Positions 1-8,123 of a stretch of 49,299 bases of DNA are shown piece after piece (position 1 is the stretch's first letter; the number at the start of each line of letters is the position of its first letter). The position numbers were made by a program, and so were the translations under genes. The notes under the pieces were generated by a model. It searched no databases, was not told the DNA's origin, and worked only from the letters and a program-made list of their open reading frames with translations. This stretch comes from Candidatus Segatella intestinihominis. GTDB lineage: Bacteria; Bacteroidota; Bacteroidia; Bacteroidales; Bacteroidaceae. The stretch lies in assembly GCA_900548535.1 (NCBI GenBank), contig URLG01000012.1:1-49299 (forward strand), in the 5' to 3' direction.

Positions 1-337
1 ACTAAGATAGGTGAAAAATCTGACATGGCAAAATCCTGAGCAACTTTTTGTTGCTCAGGTACTTATAAATAAAGTTAAATCAAAGTGTTGCGGAATTAAG
101 GGTCATATAAATTTTGCTGTATTGAACAGTTTCTAGGAGAAATAGTTTCAATTTACTTTGGGGGATGTTAGAAACTTTAGGAGGTTAGCTAGGCAAGCAA
201 GTCTGCTGGAATTACGTCAGACATATTACAATGTTGTTACAACTTGAATAAATCGTCATAAATATTTCGCCAAAAGCAGATTTCTTATTAAATTTGCAAC
301 CGAAACGTAACAAACATTTCCGCAAAACAAAACATTT
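1..337. other. Intergenic region, no gene seen
   Basis: No coding region is supported in these 337 bases. They hold a 10-bp hairpin (CCTGAGCAAC 35-44, GTTGCTCAGG 50-59, loop TTTTT) that may terminate a gene lying left of the window; it lacks a clear T tract on either side. A promoter for the following transporter lies near the right end. The minus-strand reading frame here is the shadow of the transporter frame. Confidence 0.5.
289..296 (+). promoter_or_regulatory. Bacteroidota -7 box TAAATTTG
   Basis: TAAATTTG followed by C matches the Bacteroidota sigma-70 -7 consensus TAnnTTTG. It lies 41 bases before the ATG of the Na/Pi cotransporter. The -33 match (TTTCG near 265) is weak. Confidence 0.5.
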
Positions 338-2047
338 ATGGATACAAGTCATTATCTTGTGATATTTTTTCAGATCCTGGGATCTCTGGCATTGCTCATC
401 TACGGTATGAAGGTGATGAGTGAGGCTTTGCAGAAGATGGCGGGATCTCAGTTGCGCCACATTCTTGGGGCGATGACCACCAACCGATTCACGGGCATGC
501 TTACAGGTACCTTCATTACTTGTGCCGTGCAGAGTTCTTCTGCCACTACCGTGATGACCGTTTCTTTCGTCAATGCGGGTCTTCTCACCCTTGCCCAAGC
601 CATTTCCGTGATTATGGGTGCCAATATTGGTACCACGCTTACGGCTTGGATTATGTCGTTGGGGTATAATGTAGACCTGACGATAGTGGTATTTCCTGCT
701 TTCTTCCTAGGTATCATGTTGATATATAGCAAGAAGCGTCGTTATTTTGGTGATTTCCTCTTTGGTATCGCTTTCCTCTTCTTCGCTCTTGTGTTATTGA
801 GCGGTGCTGGTAAGGCTCTTGATTTGGAGCACAATCCAGCGGTTATCGACTTCTTCAGCTCTTTTGATACGAAGAGTCATCTCACCATTATCATCTTCCT
901 CCTGATAGGTACGCTGATTACTTGCATCGTGCAGAGTTCGGCTGCCGTGATGGCGATAACCATCTTGCTCTGTTCTACGGGCGTGCTGCCAATCTATCTG
1001 GGTATCGCCTTGGTGATGGGTGAGAATATCGGAACCACAGCTACTGCCAATCTCGCAGCCTTGGGTGCCAATGCGCAGGCTCGTCGTGCAGCTATGGCGC
1101 ACTTGGTATTTAATGTCTTTGGTGTGGTTTGGGTGCTTTGCTTGTTCTATCCTTTTGTGGATATGGTTTGCACTATTGTGGGCTATGATCCTAATGGTAC
1201 TCTTTCTACGGCACAGAAGGCTAAGTTATTGCCTATTGTCTTGGCGATGTTCCACACCTGCTTCAATGTTTGCAACACGGGTGTGCTCATCTGGTTTATC
1301 CCACAGATAGAAAAGGTGGTGTGCCAGATTATCAAGCCTAAGGCTGATAAGGACGATGAGGACTTCCGCCTGCGCTTTATCCAGACGGGCATCATGAAGA
1401 CTCCAGAGCTTTCTGTCTTTGAGGCACAGAAGGAGATTAGTAGTTTTAGCGATCGCATCCATCGTATGTTTGGTATGGTAAGAGAACTGATGGCTACAGA
1501 TGATGCCAAGGCATTTGACAAACTCTATGAGCGTATCGTGAAGTATGAAGGCATCTCTGACAATATGGAGATAGAGATAGCCAAGTATCTGGATCAGGTG
1601 AGCGACGCCCATCTGAGTGATGATACCAAGGCTAAGATTCGTGCTATGCTGCGCGAGATATCTGAGATTGAGAGTATCGGCGATAGCTGTTACAATATCT
1701 CTCGTACCATCAAGCGTAAGGCAGAAAACAAGGAGGAGTTTACTGCCAAGCAGAATGAGAATATCCACCAGATGTTTAAGTTGGTAGATGAAGCACTGAC
1801 GCAGATGAACTTCATGTTTACCCATGAGCGCCAGGCGATAGATATGAACCGTACATTTAATATCGAGACGGAAATCAACAATTATCGCAACCAACTTCGC
1901 AATCAGAACTTGGATGATGTGGACAACCATCTCTATAGCTATGGCGTAGGTACGATGTATATGGATATCATCCAGGAGTGTGAAAAGCTCGGCGACTATG
2001 TTGTCAATGTGGCTGAGGCACGTGTTGGTGCCAAAATCGCTTTATAA
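338..2047 (+). CDS. Na/Pi cotransporter family protein with C-terminal PhoU domain
   Basis: 569 residues. The first about 310 residues are hydrophobic helices with the duplicated motif of the Na/Pi cotransporter (NptA/PF02690) family: QSSSATT at residues 65-71 and QSSAAVM near 200. From about residue 350 the protein is a charged helical PhoU-like domain. In this family such proteins import phosphate with sodium across the inner membrane; the PhoU part is thought to adjust activity. A close paralogue of the same length lies at 46005-47714. The start follows a good -7 box. Function is by family; the transported ion is not proven by sequence. Confidence 0.93.
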   Translation: MDTSHYLVIFFQILGSLALLIYGMKVMSEALQKMAGSQLRHILGAMTTNRFTGMLTGTFITCAVQSSSATTVMTVSFVNAGLLTLAQAISVIMGANIGTTLTAWIMSLGYNVDLTIVVFPAFFLGIMLIYSKKRRYFGDFLFGIAFLFFALVLLSGAGKALDLEHNPAVIDFFSSFDTKSHLTIIIFLLIGTLITCIVQSSAAVMAITILLCSTGVLPIYLGIALVMGENIGTTATANLAALGANAQARRAAMAHLVFNVFGVVWVLCLFYPFVDMVCTIVGYDPNGTLSTAQKAKLLPIVLAMFHTCFNVCNTGVLIWFIPQIEKVVCQIIKPKADKDDEDFRLRFIQTGIMKTPELSVFEAQKEISSFSDRIHRMFGMVRELMATDDAKAFDKLYERIVKYEGISDNMEIEIAKYLDQVSDAHLSDDTKAKIRAMLREISEIESIGDSCYNISRTIKRKAENKEEFTAKQNENIHQMFKLVDEALTQMNFMFTHERQAIDMNRTFNIETEINNYRNQLRNQNLDDVDNHLYSYGVGTMYMDIIQECEKLGDYVVNVAEARVGAKIAL

Positions 2048-2067
2048 TCAAGACTACAGAAAAAAAT

Positions 2068-2117
2068 AAGAAAGAGGTAAAATCCATATTCGAGACGATG
2101 GATTTTACCTCTTTCTT
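2068..2117. terminator. Bidirectional terminator, 20-bp stem
   Basis: Arms 2068-2087 and 2098-2117 pair perfectly (AAAGAGGTAAAATCCAT with its complement plus flanking AGA/TCT), with A-rich and T-rich flanks. It separates the convergent Na/Pi transporter and sirtuin genes and can serve both. Confidence 0.88.
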
Positions 2118-2121
2118 TATA

Positions 2122-2826
2122 TTATTTCTTCTCTTTGAGAATCTCGGTCAGTTCCTTCATGCCTTCTGATGCTCCCTTCATGATGTGCTCTATCTTGTAA
2201 TAGCCGTTGGCATTGACTGCTCCTGGGTCTATCAGATAGATAGGAATGTGAGGCTTGGTGTATGAAATCAAGCCTGCGGCAGGATATACGTTGAGTGATG
2301 TGCCGATGATAACGAAGATGTCGGCTTGCTGTACGGCTTCGGCAGCAGGCTCTATCATTGGTACGCTTTCACCAAAGAACACGATGAATGGACGCAATAG
2401 GCTTCCGTCGCCAGCCTTGGTGCCAGGCTTCACCTCGCAGTTGTCTTCTGGCAGTTCCTGGATATACTTATAGTTGTATGGATCATCTGAGGAACAAACC
2501 TTGGATAGTTCGCCATGTAGATGAATCACGTTTTTGGAGCCAGCCTTTTCATGCAGGTTGTCTACATTCTGGGTGATAATAGTTACCTCAAAGTTTTTCT
2601 CCAGTTCCTTGATAAGCTTATGCCCCTCGTTAGGTTGGGCGGCATAGAGCTTATGGCGCAACATATTATAAAAGTTAGTTACTAGGGTTGGGTCAGCTTC
2701 CCATCCCTCATGGGTTGCTATCTGCTCTACAGGATAGTTTTCCCACAAGCCATCGTTGCCTCGGAAAGTCTTGAACCCACTCTCCACCGACATGCCTGCA
2801 CCGGTTAAAAATACGAGTTTCTTCAT
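2122..2826 (-). CDS. Sir2-family NAD-dependent protein deacylase
   Basis: 234 residues, normal for bacterial class III/CobB-like sirtuins, which remove acyl groups from lysine using NAD+. Visible motifs: GAGMS (9-13) and the following ESGFKTFRG for NAD binding, TQNVDN (85-90), catalytic His in HLHGE (about 104), and GTSLNVYPAAG late in the fold. The usual four zinc-binding cysteines are not there: only Cys111 and Cys130 occur in that segment. From memory, sirtuins of other Bacteroides relatives look similar, so this is probably a lineage trait, not damage. The gene is divergent from the FKBP cluster. Confidence 0.93.
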   Translation of the reverse strand: MKKLVFLTGAGMSVESGFKTFRGNDGLWENYPVEQIATHEGWEADPTLVTNFYNMLRHKLYAAQPNEGHKLIKELEKNFEVTIITQNVDNLHEKAGSKNVIHLHGELSKVCSSDDPYNYKYIQELPEDNCEVKPGTKAGDGSLLRPFIVFFGESVPMIEPAAEAVQQADIFVIIGTSLNVYPAAGLISYTKPHIPIYLIDPGAVNANGYYKIEHIMKGASEGMKELTEILKEKK

Positions 2827-2869
2827 AATTTATCTATTAAGAACACACTATATATCTATTAAGAATGCA

Positions 2870-2877
2870 CAAATTTA
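2870..2877 (-). promoter_or_regulatory. -7 box TAAATTTG for the sirtuin gene
   Basis: On the minus strand TAAATTTG lies 43 bases before the sirtuin ATG. The leader between them has two copies of TATCTATTAAGAA (plus-strand reading, about 2831-2865). Confidence 0.5.
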
Positions 2878-2920
2878 GTAATTTTTCTGCAAATAACATC
2901 GTTATCAGCGAGAAAAATGT

Positions 2921-2928
2921 TATCTTTG
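2921..2928 (+). promoter_or_regulatory. -7 box TATCTTTG for the FKBP cluster
   Basis: TATCTTTGCACTCGATTTT: a -7 box and start region, 63 bases before the first FKBP gene. The run TTTGCACTCGATTTT occurs again at the promoter near 14780. Confidence 0.6.
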
Positions 2929-2991
2929 CACTCGATTTTAGGACAAATAGTAGAAAATATAGATTATTAATACAAAGATTTAGATAAATTT

Positions 2992-3594
2992 ATGGACAAA
3001 GTAAGTTATGCTTTAGGCATTGGCATCGGTCGCCAGTTGGCTTCTATGGGTGCAGAGAGTTTGAACATTGATGATTTTGCACAGGCTGTAAAGGATGCTA
3101 TTGCTGGTAAGCTCCAGCTCGATGAGCAAGAGGCTCAGCAGTTGGTACAGCAGTTCTTCGCAGAGCAGGAGGCTAAGGCTCAGGCTGCTGCTGCCGAGAA
3201 GGGCAAGGTTGCCAAGGAGGCTGGTGAGAAGTTCCTCGCAGAGAATGCTAAGAAGGAGGGTATCATCACCACTAAGAGTGGTTTGCAGTATCAGGTTCTT
3301 CGTGAGGGTAATGGTAAGGCTCCTAAGGCTACCGATCAGGTAGAGTGCCACTATGAGGGTACCTTGATTGATGGTACTAAGTTTGATAGCTCTTACGACC
3401 GTGGCCAGACTGCTACCTTCCCATTGAATCAGGTTATCGCTGGTTGGACTGAGGGTCTTCAGCTCATGACTGAGGGTGCTAAGTATCGTTTCTTCATCCC
3501 TTATCAGTTGGGTTATGGTGAGCGTGGTGCAGGTGCATCTATCCCTCCATTCTCAGCATTGATTTTCGATGTAGAGCTCGTTGCAGTAAAGTAA
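2992..3594 (+). CDS. FKBP-type peptidyl-prolyl cis-trans isomerase (FklB/FKBP22-like)
   Basis: 200 residues: an N-terminal helical dimerisation segment (about 1-90, with a charged EAKAQAAAAEKG stretch) and a C-terminal FKBP domain (about 95-200). The domain keeps the FK506-pocket pattern: Y in HYEGTLIDG, FDSS, NQVIAGWTEGL, YGER and the final ALIFDVEL. No signal peptide is visible, so it is probably cytoplasmic. It isomerises Xaa-Pro bonds and acts as a folding catalyst. First of three FKBP genes in a row. Confidence 0.95.
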   Translation: MDKVSYALGIGIGRQLASMGAESLNIDDFAQAVKDAIAGKLQLDEQEAQQLVQQFFAEQEAKAQAAAAEKGKVAKEAGEKFLAENAKKEGIITTKSGLQYQVLREGNGKAPKATDQVECHYEGTLIDGTKFDSSYDRGQTATFPLNQVIAGWTEGLQLMTEGAKYRFFIPYQLGYGERGAGASIPPFSALIFDVELVAVK

Positions 3595-3696
3595 AACCTT
3601 CTATATTAAGTACACCTTTTATATATAGATGATTTGAAGATTATATATTTAGGTGCTTTAAAGATAGGAACAAAGAATAAAAACATAATAGAAAAG

Positions 3697-4572
3697 ATGA
3701 AAAAGTTATTTTTCGGAGCCCTCGTGGCTTGTGTTGCAGCTACATTCGTAGCATGTGGCAATTCTACTCCTAAGGCTGATCTCAAGACAGATGTTGATAC
3801 AATGAGTTATGCCTTGGGTATGTCTCAGACTCAGGGATTGAAGGAGTTTATGGTAGAGCGCATGGGCGTGGATACCGCTTATATGGACGACTTTATCAAG
3901 GGTCTTAATGATGGCGCCAATGCTGGTGATGACAAGAAGAAGGCTGCTTACTATGCAGGTATTCAGATTGGTCAGCAGATTTCTAACCAGATGGTTAAGG
4001 GCATCAATCATGAAGTATTTGGTGACGATAGCACCAAGACTATCTCTTTGAAGAACTTCATGGCTGGTTTCGTTACTGGTACTACAGGCAAGAAGGGCTT
4101 GATGACTATCGAGCAGGCTAGCCAGATAGCACAGGCTAAGATGATGGCTATCAAGGCTAAGAACATGGAGAAGGAATTTGGTCCTAACAAGGTGGCTGGT
4201 GAGAAGTTCCTCGCTGCCAACAAGAAGAAGCCAGGAGTGGTAACTCTTCCTTCTGGTGTTCAGTACAAGGTTATCAAGGAGGGTAATGGTCCTATGCCAA
4301 AGGATACCTCTATGGTAAAGGTTAACTACGAGGGTAAGACTATCGATGGCAAGGTATTCGATTCTTCTTACAAGCGTGGTCAGGCTGTAGATCTCCGTGC
4401 CAACCAGGTTATCAAGGGTTGGACAGAGGCTTTGACTCACATGCCAGCAGGTTCTGTTTGGGAGGTTTACATTCCTCAGCAGTTGGCTTATGGAGATCGT
4501 GACCAGGGTCAGATCAAGCCATTCTCTACATTGATCTTCAAGATTGAGTTGATTTCTGTAGGTGGCAAGTAA
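3697..4572 (+). CDS. FKBP-type peptidyl-prolyl isomerase, lipoprotein
   Basis: 291 residues from the ATG at 3697. The open frame reaches back to 3634, but the upstream 21 residues would hide a clear lipoprotein signal, so 3697 is preferred. The signal is MKKLFFGALVACVAATFVAC, with the lipobox Cys at residue 20. An N-terminal helical FKBP_N segment and a C-terminal FKBP domain follow (YEGKTIDG, FDSSYKRG, NQVIKGWTEAL, AYGDR, STLIFKIEL). Expected to be membrane-anchored in the periplasm and to help fold exported proteins. About 100 bases after the first FKBP gene and 51 before the third. Confidence 0.93.
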   Translation: MKKLFFGALVACVAATFVACGNSTPKADLKTDVDTMSYALGMSQTQGLKEFMVERMGVDTAYMDDFIKGLNDGANAGDDKKKAAYYAGIQIGQQISNQMVKGINHEVFGDDSTKTISLKNFMAGFVTGTTGKKGLMTIEQASQIAQAKMMAIKAKNMEKEFGPNKVAGEKFLAANKKKPGVVTLPSGVQYKVIKEGNGPMPKDTSMVKVNYEGKTIDGKVFDSSYKRGQAVDLRANQVIKGWTEALTHMPAGSVWEVYIPQQLAYGDRDQGQIKPFSTLIFKIELISVGGK

Positions 4573-4623
4573 TCTCATAAAGTAAGAGAACTCAGACTTT
4601 TTGATAGAAGAGGACTTTTAATA

Positions 4624-5604
4624 ATGAAGAAAATGATAATGATAGCACTCGTCCTCGTGGCGAGTGCTTCTTTGTTTACAGCTAGTGCTGCAAACAAGAA
4701 AGAGAAGAAGACCAAGGTTACTCCAGTAACTTTGGCTAGTGTGAGTGATTCTTTGAGTTATGCCTCTGGCGTATATGCTACTCGTGGATTGATACCATTC
4801 ATCCAGCAGTCATATAAGGTGGATACTGCCTACATGGCAGATTTCATCCGTGGCTATGAGGAGGCTATCAGCAAGGCTAATACTCCTCAGGGCACTGCTT
4901 ACATCACAGGTATGCAGATAGCCCAAATGGTGGCACAGCGTATCTTGCCAGGTACTCGTGAGGAACTGAAGAGCACCAAGGATTCTATTGATGCAGCTAT
5001 GTTCAGCCGTGGCTTTGTGGCAGCTCTTGCCAACGATACCACCATCTTCACAGAGAAGAAGGCTGGTGAGTATAAGAAGGAAGCCTTGGCTGGTGCAGGC
5101 GAGAAATTCCTTGCAGAGAATGCCAAGAAACCTGGTGTAAAGGTGTTGCCTAGCGGTTTGCAGTATAAGGTGATTACCGAAGGTCATGGCGAGGTGCCTA
5201 AGGCTAGCGATGAGGTAGAAGTTATCTACGAGGGTCGTCTGATAGATGGAACAGTGTTTGATGCCACCTCTAAGCATGGCGGCAACAAGACAGACAAGTT
5301 CCGTGCTGGCAATCTGATTAAGGGTTGGACAGAGGCTCTTACTACGATGCCTGTAGGTAGCAAGTGGCAGCTTTATATCCCTTATGAGTTGGCATACGGT
5401 GAGCGTCAGGCAGGACAGATTCCTCCTTATTCTACATTGGTCTTCGACCTGGAGTTGGTAAGCATCGTTCCTCCTGTAGTCAATAAGGAACCAGCTGGTA
5501 TGTTGGATGAGAATACTCCTGTTGGCAACAACAAGACAGCTGCTACCAAGACTCCAGCTAAGTCTACTGCCAAAAAAACAGTAACAGCTAAGAAGCGCAA
5601 ATAA
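4624..5604 (+). CDS. FKBP-type peptidyl-prolyl isomerase, periplasmic, with Lys-rich tail
   Basis: 326 residues. An N-terminal signal peptide (hydrophobic MIALVLVASASLFTASA) is followed by a helical FKBP_N segment and an FKBP domain (about 180-285: YEGRLIDG, FDATSKHGG, NLIKGWTEAL, AYGER, STLVFDLEL). The last about 45 residues form a low-complexity Ala/Thr/Lys tail ending KKTVTAKKRK, absent from the two sister genes. In the pocket the usual FDSS is FDATS with a short insertion. Probably periplasmic; the tail might bind acidic polymer or membrane, which is inference. Confidence 0.92.
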   Translation: MKKMIMIALVLVASASLFTASAANKKEKKTKVTPVTLASVSDSLSYASGVYATRGLIPFIQQSYKVDTAYMADFIRGYEEAISKANTPQGTAYITGMQIAQMVAQRILPGTREELKSTKDSIDAAMFSRGFVAALANDTTIFTEKKAGEYKKEALAGAGEKFLAENAKKPGVKVLPSGLQYKVITEGHGEVPKASDEVEVIYEGRLIDGTVFDATSKHGGNKTDKFRAGNLIKGWTEALTTMPVGSKWQLYIPYELAYGERQAGQIPPYSTLVFDLELVSIVPPVVNKEPAGMLDENTPVGNNKTAATKTPAKSTAKKTVTAKKRK

Positions 5605-5646
5605 ACTGCAAATAGACTTGATTTTCAGTTAAAATCAGTATAAAAT

Positions 5647-5693
5647 ACAACAAAATGCACGGATATTGCAAAATATTCGTGCATTTTGTTGTC
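5647..5693. terminator. Terminator after the FKBP cluster
   Basis: ACAACAAAATGCACG (5647-5661) pairs with CGTGCATTTTGTTGT (5679-5693), and the inner ATATT/AATAT extends the stem with a mismatch. It ends in T-rich sequence on both strands. A TTG in its right arm (5689-5691) lies 20 bases before the next -7 box. Confidence 0.82.
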
Positions 5694-5711
5694 TGTTTCG
5701 ATTGTTTTTAT

Positions 5712-5719
5712 TAATTTTG
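5712..5719 (+). promoter_or_regulatory. -7 box TAATTTTG for the Lrp gene
   Basis: TAATTTTGC with TTG at 5689-5691, spaced 20 bases, a good Bacteroidota promoter 53 bases before the Lrp start. Confidence 0.6.
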
Positions 5720-5772
5720 CTAAGTGGTATAATGAATTACCTTAGAATAGAAACAATATAAAACAAAAAGAA

Positions 5773-6240
5773 ATGGAGAAAATTGACAATCTTGACAGAA
5801 AGATTCTCGGCATCCTCTCTAAGAATGCACGAATACCTTTCAAGGACGTAGCTGCCGAGTGTGGCGTGTCACGTGCAGCCATCCATCAGCGTGTACAGCG
5901 ATTGATGGAGGATGGTTTCATCACAGGTAGTGGTTTCGATGTAAACCCTAAGAGCCTGGGTTATTCTACATGTACATACGTAGGACTCAACCTGGAGCGT
6001 GGTAACATGTATAAGAAGGTGGTAGAGCGCCTTCAGAATATCCCTGAGATTGTGGAGTGTCACTTCACCACAGGTTCTTACACCATGCTTATCAAGCTTT
6101 ATGCTCGCGACAATGAGCAGCTCATGGACTTGCTCAACAACAAGTTGCAGGCTATTCCTGGAGTGGTATCTACCGAGACACTCATTTCTTTGGAACAAAG
6201 TATTAAGCGTGAGATTCCTGTCATCTTGGAGGATGAGTAA
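5773..6240 (+). CDS. Lrp/AsnC family transcriptional regulator
   Basis: 155 residues, the standard size. N-terminal winged helix-turn-helix (about 5-52; LDRKILGILSKNARIPFKDV, then a recognition helix CGVSRAAIHQRVQRL) and C-terminal RAM ligand-binding/oligomerisation domain (about 65-140). Such proteins bind DNA as dimers or octamers and sense amino acids. It stands 64 bases upstream of a peptidase/amidohydrolase fusion on the same strand, which fits control of amino-acid or peptide use, but the target is not shown by the sequence. Confidence 0.95.
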   Translation: MEKIDNLDRKILGILSKNARIPFKDVAAECGVSRAAIHQRVQRLMEDGFITGSGFDVNPKSLGYSTCTYVGLNLERGNMYKKVVERLQNIPEIVECHFTTGSYTMLIKLYARDNEQLMDLLNNKLQAIPGVVSTETLISLEQSIKREIPVILEDE

Positions 6241-6304
6241 ACTCTGATTGAAAGTGATTTCTCACTGTTTGGAGAAATAAACATAGTTATTGAAAGGCAA
6301 ACAA

Positions 6305-8050
6305 ATGGAGACATTTGACTTAGAGTCGCATCTCAAGGGTGCGTACTCTTCTTTTCCTGAAGCGAAGCATCAGTCCATTATTGGTCTTACAGCCAATTAT
6401 GAGGGTATAGATGCTACGCTTTGCGATCGTTATTATAAGCAGGTGATAGCGGCAGGTGGTACGCCTGTCATTATCCCTCCCGTGACTGATGCCACCGTCA
6501 TGGTCAATACGTTGGAACATCTTGATGGACTGATCTTGACGGGGGGTGGCGACCATAACCCTTTGTGGATGGGCGAGGAACCTTCGCCTAAGCTCCATAA
6601 CATTAATCAAGAGCGTGATGCTGCCGAACTGATGCTTACCCGCTTGGCATTCAATCGCCAGATACCTATGTTGGGTATCTGCCGTGGTATCCAGACTTTG
6701 GCAATAGCCTTGGGTGGCAAGGTGTATCAAGACATCAAGCAGATGGTGAAGCACAGTCAGGACGCTGACCGTTCGGAGCCTACCCATAGTGTGGAGATCA
6801 AGAAGGATTCCACCTTATATAATATATATGGCAAGGAGAAGATTTTGGTCAACTCCTTCCATCATCAGGCAGTGAGCGAGCCTGGCAAGCATATGCGCAT
6901 CATCGCTAAGTCTGCCGATGGCATCATCGAGGCGATAGAGAGCAATGAGTATAAGCAGATACTCGGTGTGCAGTGGCATCCTGAGTGGCTAGAAGAGGAA
7001 GGAGGAAAGATATTCCAATGGCTGGTAAACCAAGCCAACAACTTCTATGCAGCCAAGCAGTTGCACAAGCGCATCTTGACGCTCGACACCCATTGTGATA
7101 CCCCGATGTTCTTCCCTCAGGGCATCCACTTTGACCATCGCGACTCCCGCATCTTGGTAGATTTGCATAAGATGACCGATGGACATCAGGATGCCACTAC
7201 TATGGTGGCTTACCTGCCACAGCCTAAGATAGGAGAGAGCTTTAGCAGCAAGGTGGCGTTTGATGTGCAGGGACCAGCGCAGTATGCTGATCTCATTTTC
7301 GATAAGATAGAGGAGATTGTGAGCAAGAACAATGCTTATCTCAGCATAGCACGCACCCCTGCCGATCTATATAGCGATAAGCGAAAGGGCAGAAAGAGCA
7401 TCATGCTCGGCATAGAGAATGGTCTTGCTTTGGAGCACGACCTAGCCAACTTGAAGCATTTCGCCCAGCGTGGCATCGTATACATAACCCTCTGTCATAA
7501 TGGTGATAACGACATCTGCGATAGTGCCCGTGGCTGCAATACCCATAATGGTGTGAGCAGCTTTGGCGAGAAGGTGATTCTGGAGATGAACCGCCTGGGC
7601 ATCATGGTGGATTTGAGCCATGCTGGCGAGAAGAGTTTCTATGATGCCTTGGAGATTAGCCAGACTCCTATTGTGTGCAGCCATAGCAGCAGTCGTGCGC
7701 TCTGCGATGTGCCTCGTAATCTTACGGACGACCAGATGCGAGCCTTAGCCGCTCGTGGTGGTGTGGCTCAGACCACGCTTTATCACGGATTCTTGCGCAA
7801 GGAGGGTGAGGCTGACATCATGGATGCCATCGCTCACTTGGAACATGCCATAGATGTGATGGGCATAGATCATGTGGGGCTGGGTACCGACTTTGATGGA
7901 GATGGCGGTATTCGTGGACTTGCCGATTCTTCCGAACTTATCAACTTCACCTTGCAGTTGCTCCATCGCAAGTATAGCGAGCAAGACATCGCTAAGATAT
8001 GGGGCGGCAACTGGCTCAGAGTGATGACACAAGTGCAGGCTGTAAGATAA
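6305..8050 (+). CDS. Fusion: PuuD-like gamma-glutamyl hydrolase + M19 membrane dipeptidase
   Basis: 581 residues from ATG 6305 (a TTG 15 bases earlier is also in frame). Residues about 23-250 are a class I glutamine amidotransferase of the peptidase C26 family: oxyanion region LTGGGDHNP, nucleophile Cys126 in LGICRG, and His/Glu in VQWHPEW. Residues about 260-580 are a renal-dipeptidase-type M19 domain: zinc ligands in LDTHCDT, GIENG, DLSHAG and CSHSSSR, plus GLGTDFDGDGG. One chain could thus cleave gamma-glutamyl bonds and then dipeptides, for example in glutathione-type or gamma-glutamyl peptides; the order of action is inference. No signal peptide is visible. Confidence 0.93.
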   Translation: METFDLESHLKGAYSSFPEAKHQSIIGLTANYEGIDATLCDRYYKQVIAAGGTPVIIPPVTDATVMVNTLEHLDGLILTGGGDHNPLWMGEEPSPKLHNINQERDAAELMLTRLAFNRQIPMLGICRGIQTLAIALGGKVYQDIKQMVKHSQDADRSEPTHSVEIKKDSTLYNIYGKEKILVNSFHHQAVSEPGKHMRIIAKSADGIIEAIESNEYKQILGVQWHPEWLEEEGGKIFQWLVNQANNFYAAKQLHKRILTLDTHCDTPMFFPQGIHFDHRDSRILVDLHKMTDGHQDATTMVAYLPQPKIGESFSSKVAFDVQGPAQYADLIFDKIEEIVSKNNAYLSIARTPADLYSDKRKGRKSIMLGIENGLALEHDLANLKHFAQRGIVYITLCHNGDNDICDSARGCNTHNGVSSFGEKVILEMNRLGIMVDLSHAGEKSFYDALEISQTPIVCSHSSSRALCDVPRNLTDDQMRALAARGGVAQTTLYHGFLRKEGEADIMDAIAHLEHAIDVMGIDHVGLGTDFDGDGGIRGLADSSELINFTLQLLHRKYSEQDIAKIWGGNWLRVMTQVQAVR

Positions 8051-8123
8051 GTGAAGAGGGAAGGACGAAGCGTGAAGAATTCTCTTGTTAAATGAAGATT
8101 CAATAATATTTATACGAGAAGAA

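Noticed and set aside
212..598. 128-codon minus-strand frame at the left end
   Set aside because: Lies over the transporter start and its promoter; composition is that of an antisense shadow.
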